From Acidobacteriota bacterium (lineage in GTDB: Bacteria > Acidobacteriota > Blastocatellia > UBA7656): a stretch of DNA of 64,000 nt. The position numbers were made by a program, and so were the translations under genes. This document shows, one piece after another, positions 27,434 through 35,727 of the stretch. The stretch spans positions 86,170 to 150,169 of the forward strand of contig JBBPIG010000017.1 of the NCBI GenBank assembly GCA_038040445.1, in the 5' to 3' direction. The notes beneath the pieces are model-generated. The model did no database searches. It saw nothing but the letters and a program-made list of their open reading frames with translations, and was not told the DNA's origin. Numbering within the stretch: position 1 is the stretch's first letter; each line of letters starts with the position of its first letter.

Positions 27434-28039
27434 TCACTTTTTGATCCGTCGCAAAAGCGGTTGAAGCAGTACATCCCTTGTGATCTTTCTTAGGAGACGG
27501 GATTTAGACAGCAGAAAGGCGAAAGGTGGTGACACTTTATAGTAAGTAGTAACGAATATCCTTCCCCTTCTTGAGTTAAGCAGTACGTCATCTCGAAAAC
27601 GACGAAATAGTACTACCTCTGGAGCAAGGGGGGAACCATAGGTTGCTGTTGCAATAAAGCAAACCCCAGAGGAGGTTTTCGGTTCGCGTAGTGTCGTACT
27701 GTTCAAAGGATTCACGCAACCGCATTCACAGGTTATTGACTCCAAAATTGTCTGGTCACAGCGGCCACACTCCACGCTAACCCGGGAAGGACTTCCACCT
27801 AAACCAATGCTAGTGCTTGAGCAATTGGGACAGCCCTTAAGATAATCCGCAAAGCGGTGAATCTTGCCGCATTTCATACACTCAACTGCTAAGTTCGGCA
27901 GATTCTCGACAAACTTTCGATCCTCAGAAGTTGAGGAATCCGAGAGCCCTTCAATCGCTCGGTTAATGCGCAGATTGTAAGTTGCAGGACCAACTCCGAT
28001 TGGCTTCCATTCAATTTTCTTTTCAACATCAGATTCCAT
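27434..28039 (-). CDS. Zinc-ribbon protein with CFI-box C-terminal domain
   Basis: The 201-aa protein has two cysteine clusters, ECMKCGKIHRFADYLKGCPNC and ECGRCDQTILESITCECGC in outline (CxxC pairs, about residues 54-108), likely zinc ribbons, and then the CFI-box C-terminal domain: VCFIATATYGSPLAPEVVLF followed by RRFRDDVLLNSRRGRIFVTT and a basic amphipathic end. The CFI-box (CFIATAxYGS) is known as a C-terminal module of unknown role in varied bacterial proteins. It is the first gene of the low-GC operon with the 58-aa and coiled-coil genes. An AAGGAG site (complement of 28047-28055) lies just upstream. Confidence 0.8.
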   Translation of the reverse strand: MESDVEKKIEWKPIGVGPATYNLRINRAIEGLSDSSTSEDRKFVENLPNLAVECMKCGKIHRFADYLKGCPNCSSTSIGLGGSPSRVSVECGRCDQTILESITCECGCVNPLNSTTLREPKTSSGVCFIATATYGSPLAPEVVLFRRFRDDVLLNSRRGRIFVTTYYKVSPPFAFLLSKSRLLRKITRDVLLQPLLRRIKK

Positions 28040-28132
28040 AAACAGTCTCCTTTCTAGTTCTGGCTTTATGGCAGATTTCCCCCAATCAGTCTCTTCGCCT
28101 AGTTCGTCTGGTACTGCTTTGAGAACAGATGC

Positions 28133-28157
28133 TCAGAATCAAGATTATTGATTCTGA
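28133..28157. repeat. Perfect inverted repeat upstream of the CFI-box operon
   Basis: TCAGAATCAA and TTGATTCTGA are perfect reverse complements separated by GATTA. The site is 94-118 bases upstream of the CFI-box start. It lacks a T-run on either side that would make it a terminator, so an operator is a possible reading. Confidence 0.5.
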
Positions 28158-28563
28158 ATCGGGCCTACTTCTGTGAAGGCGGCCAGTCTATTTCTAAATC
28201 TTTTTCCTGTCAATCCCGACAATGCGGGATACTGCAATAGTAAGCGTCTAACTTCAAATCATCGTACTAAAAGCGGCGTGGAATGGTACCGCCGTTAGTA
28301 CACCTAATCAAGTTGACAAAGTAGCGTAGCCCAGACTAGCCCGTCCAACAGTCAATCGAACTGCTCGACGATATACGCCAGCACGAAGTCCGAAGAGCTA
28401 TCGAGCGAGACTACGAAGAAGAGTTCGTCAGCGAGACGTGACCGAGCTGAGTGAGCGAGAGGCGAGTCCAGCCGAGCGCGTCCGCGATGAGGGCATTCCG
28501 ACGAGCCCGAGGTGCAGTGCTGGCGGGGAGCTCTTACGCTATTCAGACCGAGCGCCTAGAACC

Positions 28564-28617
28564 GGGTACAAAAATAGACCCCCGGGTCGAAATATGTACC
28601 CTGGGTACGAAAAATGT
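28564..28617. repeat. Three GGGTAC-type direct repeats, possible insertion-sequence end
   Basis: GGGTACAAAAATA (28564), GGGTCGAAATATGTA (28584) and GGGTACGAAAAATGTA (28603) are spaced 20 and 19 bases. Repeated GTAC-A-rich words at 20-base spacing are like the multiple transposase-binding sites at the ends of IS21-type elements. No transposase gene is visible nearby, so this would be a relic end. The identification is tentative. Confidence 0.35.
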
Positions 28618-28717
28618 AGCCCTCGTTTGCTCCCACACCGCTGCCTGTTGAAGACTGAGCAAATGGCTGCTCGTGCTCGATGTGACGTGTCTGGGAAGGG
28701 ACCTGAGTAAGATCGGC

Positions 28718-29245
28718 TTAGTGCGGGAAGTAAATAGAGCGGGTAGACTGGGTTCCTGTGGGAGCAGGTCGATACGCGAGCGGAGAAGTATTGGCGGACG
28801 AAGAGGCCTGGTTGACTGGCGTTTGAACCTGCAGGCGCGGCTGCAGAGAGAAGATATTCGTCTGAGCTATACGTCTGAAAACCGATACTCCGCGCGCAAC
28901 GTAACTTCGTGTTTCGCGGTAGGGCGGCACTCTATAGCCTGAGTTAATGACTGCATTCTCACCTGCGTTATAGCCCGCCAGCACCAGGTCAATCCTTCCT
29001 TCAAACATCATATTGAGGGTTCTGACATACCTTGCGGCAGCGTCGATCGATTGCAGAGGATCGTGCAAATCGCTGAGGGTGAGTAAGCCATACCTACGTC
29101 CGGTCGCAGGAATGAACTGCATCAATCCGCGGGCTCCTTTATGCGAGACAAGCTGCGGGCGAAAGCGCGTCTCAAGGTAAGCGATAGTCCACAGCGAGCC
29201 GAATAGATCGACCTGATCCTCTCGCTTGCCTTGATTTTGGCAACC
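28718..29245 (-). pseudogene. Lytic transglycosylase (SLT domain), N-terminally truncated
   Basis: The frame is open from just after a TGA at 29246-29248 to the stop at 28718. It encodes WTIAYLETRFRPQLVSHKGA with the catalytic Glu of the SLT fold, RGLMQFIPATGRRYG, AARYVRTLNMMF and LVLAGYNAGENAV, the family's four motifs. The N-terminal signal peptide and leader are gone; the upstream stop is only about 20 codons before the SLT core. The only ATG start, at 29122, lies after the catalytic Glu, so a product would be dead. The break is next to the 43-bp repeat array, suggesting that an insertion cut the gene. Confidence 0.7.
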
Positions 29246-29254
29246 TCACTTCCG

Positions 29255-29452
29255 TTGGCGTCAATAGCGCTTTAATCGCGCCAAATATGTGGAGTGTTTT
29301 TGGCGCGAAAGAGGCTTAATTAGCAAGAAGTGTCGGGAACTATTGGCGCGCACAGAGGTAATTGCGCCAGATATGGTAAAATCGAATGGCGCGAATAGGT
29401 TTAATTGCGCCAAACATGGTCGAAGTCCAATGGCGCGAATAGAGCCTGATGG
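29255..29452. repeat. Array of five palindromic repeats, 43-45 bp period, before the Fic-like gene
   Basis: Units begin (T/A)TGGCG at 29255, 29300, 29343, 29386 and 29430, giving steps of 45, 43, 43 and 44 bases. The consensus is TTGGCGCGAAtAGaGGtTtA then ATTGCGCCAAAtATGG; each unit has inverted TGGCGC...GCGCCA arms. Unit 2 has a decayed right arm (TTAATTAGCAAGA) and unit 5 lacks it. The period is close to four helical turns, so bound proteins would sit on one DNA face. The array ends 45 bases before the Fic-like gene start, whose product has an N-terminal winged-helix-like segment. It is a candidate operator array. Confidence 0.85.
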
Positions 29453-29497
29453 TTTGCCGGAACGATTACTGAAGACCGCATCGAAGGGGAACTAGAA

Positions 29498-30862
29498 GTG
29501 CCGAGAAAAGTGACCGCCAAGATCGATGAACAAGTGCTTGCGCATATCATAAGTTCGCCTGGAGGAATGGGCATCGACGCCCTGTCCAAATTGCTTGGCG
29601 ACCAAATCAGTCGCCGATCACTCCAAAGACGTTTATCGGAATTAATCGCGGCTCGCAGACTGATATCCGAAAAGAAGGGGCGCTCGACCCGCTACTTGCT
29701 ACCCCCGGCGGCAGGTGAAGCGAAGAGAGAGGAGAGTTCCGTTGCACTATCTCCATCAGGAGTCGAGGTAAGCCGGCAAGTGTGGAGGCCACTGGCTGAG
29801 CGCACCCCGGTTGGTTACAACCGCGAGTTTTTAGACAAGTACAGACCCAACAAAAGTAGCTACTTGACGCCAGAAACGATCGCGCATCTCAACCGTATCG
29901 GCCGTACTCCCGACTCAGAAAAACCAGCAGGCACCTACGCGCGTCACATTCTTGACCGGCTGCTGGTCGACCTATCGTGGGCATCGTCACAACTGGAAGG
30001 CAACACTTACTCGTGGCTTGACACGAAGCGGCTCATCGAGCACGGGCAGGCAGCCGAGGGCAAAGACGCGGCCGAGACCCAGATGATCTTGAATCACAAA
30101 GCTGCCATTGAGTTCCTCGTAGATTCAGCCGACGACCTGGCGTTCAACAGGCAAACCATTCTCAATCTTCATGCGCTGCTCTCGGATAACCTGCTGCCGG
30201 ACCCTGGCGCCAGCGGTCGGCTGCGGCGCATCGGCGTTGGGATTAACGACTCGGTGTATCACCCGTTAGAGGCGCCACAGCTAATCGAAGAATGTTTTCA
30301 ACAAGTCGTAGACACGGCCGCTGCCATTCGTGAGCCCTTCGAGCAGGCATTCTTCGCCATGGTGCACCTGCCCTACTTGCAGCCGTTCGAGAACGTAAAC
30401 AAACGTGTCTCTCGGCTGGGGGCGAACATCCCGCTCGTCCGCCTCAACCTATGCCCGCTCTCATTCGTGGACGTGTCGGAGCGCGCCTACATCGCCGGGC
30501 TGCTGGGAGTCTACGAACTAAATCGCGTCGAGTTGTTGCGGGATGTCTTTGTGTGGGCCTACGAGCGATCTTGCCAGCGTTACGTCGCCATTAGCCAATC
30601 ACTGGGGCAGCCCGACAGGTTTAGGCTCAGGTTCCGCAACGAACTTACTGAAGTAGTGAGCGAAGCCGTGCGCAACCTCGCGCGGCCCACTGTAGAAGTA
30701 GTGACCGCAGCAGCGGTGGACCGCGTGCCCCCGGAACACTTGGACGATTTCGTCCGAATGGCGGTTAGAGAATTAGACAACTTGCACGAAGGCAACTACG
30801 CTCGCTTCAAGTTGCGTCCGTCGGAGTACCAAGCCTGGCGAGAGTCTCTTCAGCGCGCGTGA
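29498..30862 (+). CDS. Fic family protein with winged-helix N-terminus and degenerate Fic motif
   Basis: The 454-aa protein has an N-terminal winged-helix-like segment (residues 1-68, IDALSKLLGDQISRRSLQRR), an inhibitory-helix motif SSQLEGN at 163-169 (S-x3-E-G, as in class II Fic proteins), and the Fic core HLPYLQPFENVNKR at 290-303. Compared with HPFxxGNGR, Gln295 stands where the catalytic His should be, and VNKR replaces GNGR, while Pro, Phe, Asn and Arg are kept. AMPylation as usually described is therefore doubtful. A family with PYLQPFExVNKR is known to me in many bacteria, so the change is not a random mutation. The palindromic array upstream suggests autoregulation. Confidence 0.85.
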   Translation: MPRKVTAKIDEQVLAHIISSPGGMGIDALSKLLGDQISRRSLQRRLSELIAARRLISEKKGRSTRYLLPPAAGEAKREESSVALSPSGVEVSRQVWRPLAERTPVGYNREFLDKYRPNKSSYLTPETIAHLNRIGRTPDSEKPAGTYARHILDRLLVDLSWASSQLEGNTYSWLDTKRLIEHGQAAEGKDAAETQMILNHKAAIEFLVDSADDLAFNRQTILNLHALLSDNLLPDPGASGRLRRIGVGINDSVYHPLEAPQLIEECFQQVVDTAAAIREPFEQAFFAMVHLPYLQPFENVNKRVSRLGANIPLVRLNLCPLSFVDVSERAYIAGLLGVYELNRVELLRDVFVWAYERSCQRYVAISQSLGQPDRFRLRFRNELTEVVSEAVRNLARPTVEVVTAAAVDRVPPEHLDDFVRMAVRELDNLHEGNYARFKLRPSEYQAWRESLQRA

Positions 30863-30979
30863 CACTTCACATGGCGCTGCTGTTACCACAGCAGAGCGCT
30901 GCTGGCGCCGGTGGTTCGCGGTCGCGGGCCGGGCCGGTTGGCCATGGCACCAACACGGGCGATGCCAGACTGGCGATGA

Positions 30980-33235
30980 TCATTTGAATTCTTCCAGGAA
31001 GATCAAGCTGACCGGGGCAGTCGGAATCGGTCTAAAGGCGCTGCCGGTTTGCAAGGCCGCCTGGTCCTCAAAGGTCTTCTCCCATGCAGCGAAGTCGACG
31101 CGCAATGATTTTACGGTGCCACGGATTTCTCGGGTGATCTTGATGAAACTCTGCAATGCGCTGACCGCGCCGATCGGGTTGAGGTTGGTTGCGATGTTCA
31201 TCCCGGCATTAGCGATGTCGTAGGCGAGCTTGAGTTTCTCGCCGGTGGTCAGGCCTTCCTTCGCGAGCTTGGAATCCTCCAGACCCGGATAACGGACAAA
31301 GAGTCGCGTGTAGTTGTTGCCAAATCGGCGTCCCTGGGGACCTTCGGTGGGTGTAACCGCGGCCATAAAGATGGGCGACAGCGTGACCTCTTCTTTTGCA
31401 AGCTTCAACAAGAGCTGCCCGTTTTTGGTCTCGACTCTCCTGATCTCCGCGAGTGTTAGTGTGAGGGATTCGAAATCTTGCTCTCTGGAAGAACCCGGAT
31501 CAACCACCAGGTCTCCCAAGCCATCTTCCCCGGCGGGTTTTGCGGGCGGAGTCGGTTTGGCTTTCTTGTCGTACGAGCACAAGAAGATGAGCCTTAAGCG
31601 ATCGCGCCCGAGCTCGCATTTGACGGCGTGGTCCTGCTTGTGGCCGCGCAACTGTCCGTAAAACGAGACCGGCAGATTCTGAGCGAAAACCGCATCGAAG
31701 CAGCGCATAGCTGAACGCCCATCGTTGGCCTGGAGGAAAACCAGCCCCATTAGTTGATTGGCTTCCGCCCCTAGCGGGAAAAGCGCGAGAGCCGTAGACA
31801 GATGATCGCCGGCCTCAGCCAACTGTTGCTTGGCATAGGCAAAGGGAATTGAGAAACCTCCCACACGATTCAGGTGTTGGCTTTTCTTATAGAGCTTCTT
31901 GGTCGCCTTGGCGCGTTGCTTGTAAAGAGCGGCGCGGTCGTCCATTCCGTTGAAGGTCAGGTTCATTGCTCGATTGAGCAAATTCGAGAGGATGCCTTCG
32001 GCCGCATCGACCTCCTTGTCGTATGTGTCGCGCTTGATCTCGATGGTTTCAAGGTGCAGGCCTGCTGCGTCTCGGGCGGCCGCGTCGGATTCCAGTTCAC
32101 GAAACCGATTGAAGTACTGTTGCGCCCGTTCTACATTGCCCATGGCTTCATACAGCAGTGCCAATCTCCACTGGGTGGGTGCGAAGCTGGGGTCCGTGGA
32201 GGCAGCCTTTTGAAACTCCACCAGGGCACGATCGTACTTGCGCTCTTCGAGTGAGCGGGACGCCGATGAGTAAAGGGTGCGGACCTGGGCGCCCTTCTGT
32301 TCGGGCAGTTCGGCCAGGGCATTCAAGTCTGCGATCCGCAGCCGGACGCGGTCGGAGTCGACCGCCTTGGGAGACATCTGGAGATAGCGGGTGAGCAGGG
32401 CGGAAGCCTCGCCGGGTCTATCATTGTCTTCGGCGCAGTTCGCGAGGTCGAAACTATAGGTGGGGCTGTTGGCCGGAATAGAGCCCAGGCTCTTCAGTGC
32501 CTGACACAGACTCGAACTGCGGCGCGATGTCTTGGCGGGACTCGTGGCTGGGTCGCTGCTGACCGCGGCAGGGACTATGGAGGCATCCGGCTTTTCGGGT
32601 CCCCCTTGAAGCGAGGGCGGCCCCTCGTCGAGCGAAGTCTCAAAACCGATGCTATCGACAAGGCCGTTTACGCTGTCGACTCGACCGCGGTCGGCATCTT
32701 TCCAGGCTATAGCCTGCTCGCCGGTAACAAGGGCGCTTCGCAGTTGTTGGAGTTTGAGTCTTCGTTTGGGGTCCGGGCTTGCGCTAGTCGCCTGATCCAG
32801 ATATGCCAGCGAGGTAGCAATGTCGCCTGTGCGCTGATAGCAAAGAGCCAGATCGTAAGAGAGAATCGCGGTCGATTCCCCCAGCTTCAATGCATCCTCG
32901 AGCGCCTCCGCGGCAGGTTTGAACTGGCCCTGATCGTAGAGCTTATGCGCCTTGCGCAGTGCGTCCTTAACCCGGTCATGAATCTCTTCGTCGATGTGCT
33001 TGATTCCCTGGATGGCGTCTTTGGTTTCCCAGAAAGCCTGGGAACTGACATAGCGGGAGCGGGCATCAAGCAATTGACCTGATTTCTCCAGGCCCTTAGC
33101 CTCCCTGATCAGGTCATTTGCTTGCTGCTCGAGAGCCTTCTTCTGAGCCTTTTCCTGATCGTCGGCAAAGGCCACGGGAGCCGACAGCAAAAGAAAGAAG
33201 GTCAACGTCAATGTTAATGCTATAGCAGATTTCAT
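30980..33235 (-). CDS. Secreted TPR-repeat protein
   Basis: The 751-aa protein starts at ATG 33235 (AGGGAG eight bases upstream) with a signal peptide (MKSAIALTLTLTFFLLLSAP, cleaved near AFADD). TPR units are spread over residues 30-550 (for instance ALRKAHKLYDQGQFKPAAEA). The C-terminal 200 residues have a different character (LKLAYDIANAGMNIATNLNP), possibly helical and oligomer-forming. I do not recognise a specific family. It is likely periplasmic or surface-exposed. The tRNA lies 53 bases upstream on the same strand. The frame is open to 33274 but the extra residues lack a ribosome-binding site. Confidence 0.85.
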   Translation of the reverse strand: MKSAIALTLTLTFFLLLSAPVAFADDQEKAQKKALEQQANDLIREAKGLEKSGQLLDARSRYVSSQAFWETKDAIQGIKHIDEEIHDRVKDALRKAHKLYDQGQFKPAAEALEDALKLGESTAILSYDLALCYQRTGDIATSLAYLDQATSASPDPKRRLKLQQLRSALVTGEQAIAWKDADRGRVDSVNGLVDSIGFETSLDEGPPSLQGGPEKPDASIVPAAVSSDPATSPAKTSRRSSSLCQALKSLGSIPANSPTYSFDLANCAEDNDRPGEASALLTRYLQMSPKAVDSDRVRLRIADLNALAELPEQKGAQVRTLYSSASRSLEERKYDRALVEFQKAASTDPSFAPTQWRLALLYEAMGNVERAQQYFNRFRELESDAAARDAAGLHLETIEIKRDTYDKEVDAAEGILSNLLNRAMNLTFNGMDDRAALYKQRAKATKKLYKKSQHLNRVGGFSIPFAYAKQQLAEAGDHLSTALALFPLGAEANQLMGLVFLQANDGRSAMRCFDAVFAQNLPVSFYGQLRGHKQDHAVKCELGRDRLRLIFLCSYDKKAKPTPPAKPAGEDGLGDLVVDPGSSREQDFESLTLTLAEIRRVETKNGQLLLKLAKEEVTLSPIFMAAVTPTEGPQGRRFGNNYTRLFVRYPGLEDSKLAKEGLTTGEKLKLAYDIANAGMNIATNLNPIGAVSALQSFIKITREIRGTVKSLRVDFAAWEKTFEDQAALQTGSAFRPIPTAPVSLIFLEEFK

Positions 33236-33287
33236 GGTTACGCTCCCTATAGTCGAATTGGGTAAAGGTTGCAATTGTTGAAAGGAT

Positions 33288-33362
33288 TGGTGGCCCCTGG
33301 AGGATTCGAACCTCCAACCAAAGGATTATGAGTCCTCTGCTCTGCCGTTGAGCTAAGGGGCC
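33288..33362 (-). tRNA. tRNA with CAT anticodon (Met, or Ile2 after modification)
   Basis: The minus strand folds into a cloverleaf: acceptor GGCCCCT/AGGGGCC, D arm GCTC...GAGC, anticodon stem GAGGA/TCCTT with loop CTCATAA (anticodon CAT), T arm GGAGG-TTCGAAT-CCTCC, discriminator A and an encoded CCA at 33288-33290. The acceptor stem is not that of an initiator tRNA (no C1 mismatch, no GGG/CCC anticodon stem), so it is elongator Met or the lysidine-modified Ile2. Sequence alone does not decide between them. tRNA genes are common integration sites, but no integrase or direct repeat of the 3' end is seen nearby. Confidence 0.95.
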
Positions 33363-33622
33363 TTCTGCCTTCAAACCGTGGAGCCATATAAGTCCGCGTT
33401 CGCTTTGCATGATGCCACCGCGCACCCGTTGGCAAACTTGCATCTTAGTTGCGCGAATTTCGCAGTGTCAAGCTTGAGCACTCTTCCATACTGCACGACG
33501 AACGAAGTGGTAGCGATGGTGATGTGATGATGTAGTTGCGAAGCCTTGGACTCAGGTAACAAATAGATCGCAATGATCGCTACGCATCTCAACTCATCGA
33601 GTTCGCACTGCGGAGGTGTTGC

Positions 33623-35164
33623 TCAGTCCCCATCGGGCGGCACTGTCTCCAACTGCTGGGCGCCGCCCACAACAGGCGCGGCTTTCATGAGCGCAAAGTA
33701 AACTATGCCCGACACGAAAAATCCTACGAACCAACCATAGTCATAGAGTGGCCTCATCACCGGAATCAGCGCTCGCCCCTCCCCGAGTATCGGTGCACCT
33801 CCCCACGCCATCGCGCAACCGAGCAGCGTGGCCGCTACCGCTCGCCAATTCCAGCCGCCGGCGTAGGTGTAGATGCCGCGCGTCTTGTACAGATCGCCGA
33901 GCGCGAGGTGCTTGCGTCTTATCAACCAGTAATCGGCGATTAACACTCCGGCAATCGAGCCTAGTCCACCTGAATACCCGCCGAGCCATTTAAAAACATA
34001 ACCCGAGGGATCAGCCAGCAATCTCCACGGCTGCATCACGATTCCCAGAATGCCGGTAATCAGCCCGCCCAATCGAAACGTGATCAAGCGCGGAAAGGCG
34101 TTTGCAAAATCGTTAGCCGGAGAAACGACGTTGGCAGCGATGTTGACCGATAACGTCGCGACTACCACCGTGAACATCGAGATCGCCACTACGACGGGCT
34201 GAGTGAATTGACCAACTAACTGCACCGGGTCCCAGATCGTCCTTCCGAAGATAATAGCCGAGGCAGACGTGATGATGACGCCCATTGCGGCAAAGACTAC
34301 CATCGTTGCGGGCAGCGCTACGGTTTGCCCTATCGTCTGATCGCGCTGGCTTCGGCTGAATCTGGTGAAGTCAGGCATGTTCAGCGAGAGCGTGGACCAA
34401 TAACCGATCATGCCGGTAAGCGACGGGATGAACACCTTCCAGAAAGCTCCGAAGCTGCCGAACTTGTCTTCGCCGTGCATAATCGCGCCGAGGCCCTTGG
34501 CTTTCCACAACACCCAGACCATCAGTGCGAGGGCCATAACCAGCACGAACGGCGCGGCCCAGTTCTCAACCTTGCGCAGCAAATCCATGCCGCGATAGAT
34601 GATGTAGATGTTGAGCAGCCAAAAGAGCAGAAACGAGATGTATTCAGTCGGCGTGTGCCCCGCGATGAGCGCAGGAGACCCGATCTTATCGCCGAGCAGC
34701 GTCTGCCATCCGGGCCACACTACGCGAATCAACGTGTGCACGGCCTCTCCGCCGATCCACGCCTGAATGCCAAACCACCCACACGCGACTATTGCGCGCA
34801 TGAGTGCGGGCAAGTTCGACCCTGTCGTCCCGTAGCTTGCGCGCGCGAACACGGGAAACGGAATGCCGTACTTCGTGCCGGGATGTGAGTTCAACAATAT
34901 CGGCGCGAGTACGATTACGTTTCCCAACAAAATCGTCACGAGCGCTTGCCACCAGTTCATGCCCAGGTCTATCAGGCTCGAAGCGAGCATATAAGTCGGG
35001 ATGCAGTGAGCCATGCTGATCCACAATGCGGCGTAGTTGTAGGTGGTCCAATTGCGCTTCAGAATGGGAACAGGCGCGAGGTCTTCGTTCCACAACGGGC
35101 TATCGGAGACGTCTTCGTCGAGCTCGACGAAGTCCCGCGTATAAAGAGTCCCCAGAGAGGCCAT
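33623..35164 (-). CDS. NCS1 family nucleobase/hydantoin:cation symporter
   Basis: The 513-aa integral membrane protein has about 12 helices and the NCS1 signature near the N-terminus: WNEDLAPVPILKRNWTTYNY, then PGTKYGIPFPVFARASYGTT and GWFGIQAWIGGEAVHTLIRV. NCS1 transporters (Mhp1, PucI, CodB-like) import hydantoins, allantoin, uracil or related rings with Na+ or H+. A dihydropyrimidinase gene lies 12 kb away on the same strand and fits such a substrate. Length is normal, and the gene looks intact and GC-rich like the backbone. The 260 bases between it and the tRNA hold only a protein-unlike open frame. Confidence 0.93.
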   Translation of the reverse strand: MASLGTLYTRDFVELDEDVSDSPLWNEDLAPVPILKRNWTTYNYAALWISMAHCIPTYMLASSLIDLGMNWWQALVTILLGNVIVLAPILLNSHPGTKYGIPFPVFARASYGTTGSNLPALMRAIVACGWFGIQAWIGGEAVHTLIRVVWPGWQTLLGDKIGSPALIAGHTPTEYISFLLFWLLNIYIIYRGMDLLRKVENWAAPFVLVMALALMVWVLWKAKGLGAIMHGEDKFGSFGAFWKVFIPSLTGMIGYWSTLSLNMPDFTRFSRSQRDQTIGQTVALPATMVVFAAMGVIITSASAIIFGRTIWDPVQLVGQFTQPVVVAISMFTVVVATLSVNIAANVVSPANDFANAFPRLITFRLGGLITGILGIVMQPWRLLADPSGYVFKWLGGYSGGLGSIAGVLIADYWLIRRKHLALGDLYKTRGIYTYAGGWNWRAVAATLLGCAMAWGGAPILGEGRALIPVMRPLYDYGWFVGFFVSGIVYFALMKAAPVVGGAQQLETVPPDGD

Positions 35165-35203
35165 GCGTTCCTCCGATGAATGGGTTAGCGCATTCTAGCA
35201 GCA

Positions 35204-35572
35204 TCATCGCTTCGATTCATCATTTTTGTCGTTGGGATTTCTCTCCAGGTACGGTGTGACGCGTTCTTCGAGCAGTTGAACCAGCTCCGGATCCATGAGC
35301 TCGAACTGGTCGGGAATGTACAAACAGATGATTCGTTTGCGCAGATAGATTTCTTTGAACGCGGAGTGAATGATGTTGCGCTGCCGCTTCTCCATGACGA
35401 AGATCAAGTCGGCCCACTCGAGCAGCTCAGTTGTAACCGGTACGGTAGCCTGTTTGCCGACACCGGCTGATTTGACCTCTAGTTGAGGACGGCCGCTGAA
35501 GACCGTTTCCGCAGTCGGGCTGCGCAAACGGTTCGCTTCGCAAACAAACAACACCTTCAGCTTTGTAGCCAT
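35204..35572 (-). CDS. Low-molecular-weight tyrosine phosphatase-like protein (COG4551-like)
   Basis: The 122-aa protein has the P-loop CX5R motif near the N-terminus (LFVCEANRLRSPTAETVFSG), here with Leu before Arg where classical LMW-PTP has Cys, and a central EWADLIFVMEKRQRNII. The C-terminal part contains YIPDQFELMDPELVQLLEER; the typical DP general acid loop may be the DPE in this segment. It matches short predicted phosphatases of the COG4551 type. The substrate is not known. It precedes the NCS1 gene by 39 bases on the same strand. Confidence 0.8.
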   Translation of the reverse strand: MATKLKVLFVCEANRLRSPTAETVFSGRPQLEVKSAGVGKQATVPVTTELLEWADLIFVMEKRQRNIIHSAFKEIYLRKRIICLYIPDQFELMDPELVQLLEERVTPYLERNPNDKNDESKR

Positions 35573-35727
35573 CTAACAACCTTGATTTGCAGAACGTTGC
35601 GCAGTGCCTCTCGAACGTTCACCTTCATGCAGCGAAACTCAAGAACCGGATACGCGCATGGCTAGGGGTTCGAAGCGCGGTCTCTCGAGCGCTCCTTCGT
35701 TCGAGCGGTTTGCTGCGTGCCGATTCC

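Larger units (their letters stand above)
28040..28717. other. Non-coding junction region with hairpins and repeats
   Basis: No convincing gene is seen in these 678 bases. The left half (to about 28300) keeps the low GC of the CFI-box operon and should hold its promoter. It contains a perfect 10-bp inverted repeat at 28133-28157 and a shorter one (ATCCCG-6-CGGGAT) at 28213-28230. The right half contains the triple GGGTAC-type repeat at 28564-28617. Its two plus frames near 28440-28710 are short and protein-unlike. It is probably an insertion boundary. Confidence 0.5.

Noticed and set aside
29255..29452. CRISPR array
   Set aside because: The repeats are themselves palindromic units at 43-45 bp period with no unique spacers, and no cas gene is present in the window.
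33288..33362. tRNA used as an integration site of the accessory region
   Set aside because: No integrase gene and no direct repeat of the tRNA 3' end could be found in the window by eye.
33371..33592. 73-codon minus-strand gene upstream of the tRNA
   Set aside because: The sequence is not protein-like, has no good ribosome-binding site and ends at the tRNA 5' side.
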